Positions 14,121 through 15,435 of a stretch of DNA of 15,435 nucleotides are shown here, in pieces. The stretch lies in NCBI GenBank assembly GCA_000151295.1, contig GG745361.1, positions 98,480 to 113,914 on the forward strand, written 5' to 3'. A model generated the notes under the pieces. It was not told the DNA's origin, made no database searches, and saw only the letters and a program-made list of their open reading frames with translations. The position numbers and the translations under genes were made by a program. Each line of letters opens with the position of its first letter. Position 1 is the first letter of the stretch. The stretch comes from Allomyces macrogynus ATCC 38327 (lineage: Eukaryota; Blastocladiomycota; Blastocladiomycetes; Blastocladiales; Blastocladiaceae).

Positions 14121-14997
14121 TGAAATTTTGCGGTTCGGGACCGGGAGCGTTGTTGATGGATGCTGCGCGAGCTGTTTGTTGGTTGTATCGTTCCCAATAT
14201 CAATCATGTTTGTTATGCATGCTAGAGGAGATCGCATACCTGCTTTCGCCTGACGTTACGTTGTCAAGCAGGTCTGTTGTGCGTCGGTGAGGATTGGCAA
14301 GCAGGGGCATGCAAGCGACCGCCTGGAATCGTTCCAGTCCGCCAGCGCTTCCGCATTGTTTGCCATGGCGGACAGTGACACCTTTTCGGGCCCTTCGGCA
14401 AGCGCAATCTCTATCGGGACCACATACCATTTCACATCGGAAGGGAAATACCGCATTCTCTGCATTCTCACGATCCATGTGTATCAGCGAGCGTCCGCGC
14501 ATGCAGCTGATGTGGTTCAGCATGGAAGCGCATCAGCACTTGGCCCAAGAATCGTGCGCCCCGACAGGTTCGTGCTATGTGTGGAGGAGGGCAGGGAGCT
14601 GGGTCTTGTGACAGCAGCTCGTATCTGCATCGCACGACCCTTTCAGATATCGAGGCGACAAACCTGAACCAGATCGTGGTGGCGATGACAGGGCGAAAGT
14701 GGGAGCCGGCGCAAGCATGGTTGCTCGTGCGTTGCAGGTAGTTGTCGAGAATGGCCAGCAATGAGTGGGATCAGTCTGAAGGCATGAAAGCGACGGCGTG
14801 CAAAGCTTGCTCGTTCAGGTTCATGGCCGCGGTCGATGTTTGGGCGAGGAAGTGTGAGGTGCAGGGACAGCGGCGGTCTTTCATGCGCGTAGGTACGAGA
14901 TTGGCACTTGGAAGTGCTCGCAGTCTGAGAGGTCTGCGAGCAAGGCGGTCCGCTCTGGTGAGAACAATGGACTTGTTTAATTGAGCACTCCTGATCA
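14121..14997. other. Intergenic region without a supported gene
   Basis: These 877 bases lie between two convergent host genes. Several short open frames exist on both strands, but all have arginine/serine-biased, low-quality translations typical of GC-rich non-coding DNA. I saw no tRNA-like cloverleaf, no tandem array and no clear promoter. It probably holds the 3' regions of both neighbours. Confidence 0.5.
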
Positions 14998-15435
14998 TCA
15001 TTGACGGCCCGCCGACTTTCGGCGCTTGTTTTCGCGTCCGACCGTGCGATGCAAACTGCGCTTGGCGGCCGTCTTGCGCTGCGCAAAGTCGGCCGACGGC
15101 CCGCGCTTGGCGCTCCTCGACACCAACTCCACGTCATCTTCGTCATCGGCGTGCCGCCCGCGCTTCTTCTTGCCGCGCTTGTCGACATACGACAACACGT
15201 CCTCGAAATCGGCCGCATCGTCGTCCACCGCGCCGCCGAAATCCTCGTTCAGGTTCAGCAACTCGTTCGTGAGCCCGACACGCTCGAGCTGGCTGCGTTT
15301 CTTCTTATCGGCGCGCGTCCAGTTGACACGCAGCATATGCTCCTCCTCGTACGCCTGCCGGTCGGCGAAATGCTTGTGGATCGACTCGGCGGCGGCCGAG
15401 CGTTGGGCAACCAAATCCGACCCGGGCATTTCGGG
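14998..15435 (-). CDS. Lcp5 / neuroguidin-like protein (Sas10/Utp3 superfamily), C-terminal part
   Basis: The frame runs off the right edge, so the N-terminal Sas10/Utp3 region is outside the window and the ATG at 15427-15429 is internal. The visible 145 residues match the C-terminal pattern of Lcp5/neuroguidin: a PE-containing linker, a short helix, then RQAYEEEHMLRVNWTRADKK, equivalent to the conserved yEEenF-RL-tkkekk segment. NELLNLNEDFGG and a Lys/Arg-rich nuclear-type tail ending KRRKSAGRQ follow. In yeast and animals this family works in the small-subunit processome, in 18S rRNA maturation in the nucleolus. No intron is visible in this part. It is a normal host housekeeping gene, useful as an anchor for the host side of the window. 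Confidence 0.65.
   Translation of the reverse strand, partial: PEMPGSDLVAQRSAAAESIHKHFADRQAYEEEHMLRVNWTRADKKKRSQLERVGLTNELLNLNEDFGGAVDDDAADFEDVLSYVDKRGKKKRGRHADDEDDVELVSRSAKRGPSADFAQRKTAAKRSLHRTVGRENKRRKSAGRQ

Noticed and set aside
14200..14970. Short ORFs on both strands between the two host genes
   Set aside because: Compositions are typical of non-coding GC-rich DNA, no motifs are visible and no splice chain gives a convincing protein.

Overview
This window looks like eukaryotic (protist or fungus-like) DNA carrying the right-hand part of an integrated double-stranded DNA virus or transposon of the Polinton / Polinton-like virus (PLV) / virophage world. The evidence is a typical module: an rve-family DDE integrase, a probable tyrosine recombinase, a FtsK/HerA (A32-like) packaging ATPase, a candidate double jelly-roll major capsid protein, a minor-capsid (penton-like) protein, a phage-like fibre protein on the opposite strand, and several small proteins of unknown role. 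No DNA polymerase, helicase or protease is visible. The element is already open at base 1, so its left part probably lies outside the window.

Layout. Bases 1-381 hold the 3' end of a Cys-rich zinc-binding gene. Next come a probable tyrosine recombinase (438-1598) and an rve integrase (about 1609-2646, with a C-terminal tail in another frame to 2854). A 671-residue fibre protein runs leftwards (2851-4866) and meets the integrase tail stop-to-stop. Rightwards again are a small charged protein (4899-5174), a 550-residue Asn/Gln-rich protein (5319-6971), the packaging ATPase (6993/7044-7781), the capsid candidate (7815-9140), a small hydrophobic protein (9159-9413), the penton-like protein (9436-10221, internal stop), a 38-residue membrane protein (10252-10368) and one or two tiny ORFs. 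Four genes (recombinase, capsid, small protein, penton-like) share a T-rich motif, TTTTTCTTGT or a variant, followed by TAAAC or a relaxed TTTAA version just before the ATG. This looks like a virus-specific promoter class.

Several element genes are damaged. There is a TGA between the only upstream ATG and the ATPase body, a TAA inside the penton-like gene, and a frame change near the end of the integrase, which also has no usable ATG. This fits a decaying endogenous copy, although base-calling errors or recoding cannot be excluded from one sequence.

From about 10.6 to 11.55 kb no convincing gene is seen. The stretch instead holds a nested inverted repeat (10887-11141) and a cluster of CCTAGG palindromes (11226-11514). 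Beyond it the DNA is visibly more GC-rich and carries genes with short GT-AG introns. One is a MoxR/RavA-like AAA+ protein with ankyrin-like repeats whose Walker A half is missing on the side facing the element. After an apparently empty 877-base gap comes the C-terminal end of an Lcp5/neuroguidin-like ribosome-biogenesis protein on the minus strand. The missing AAA+ half suggests that the element, or a rearrangement with it, may have interrupted this host gene. Host identity cannot be fixed from the sequence.
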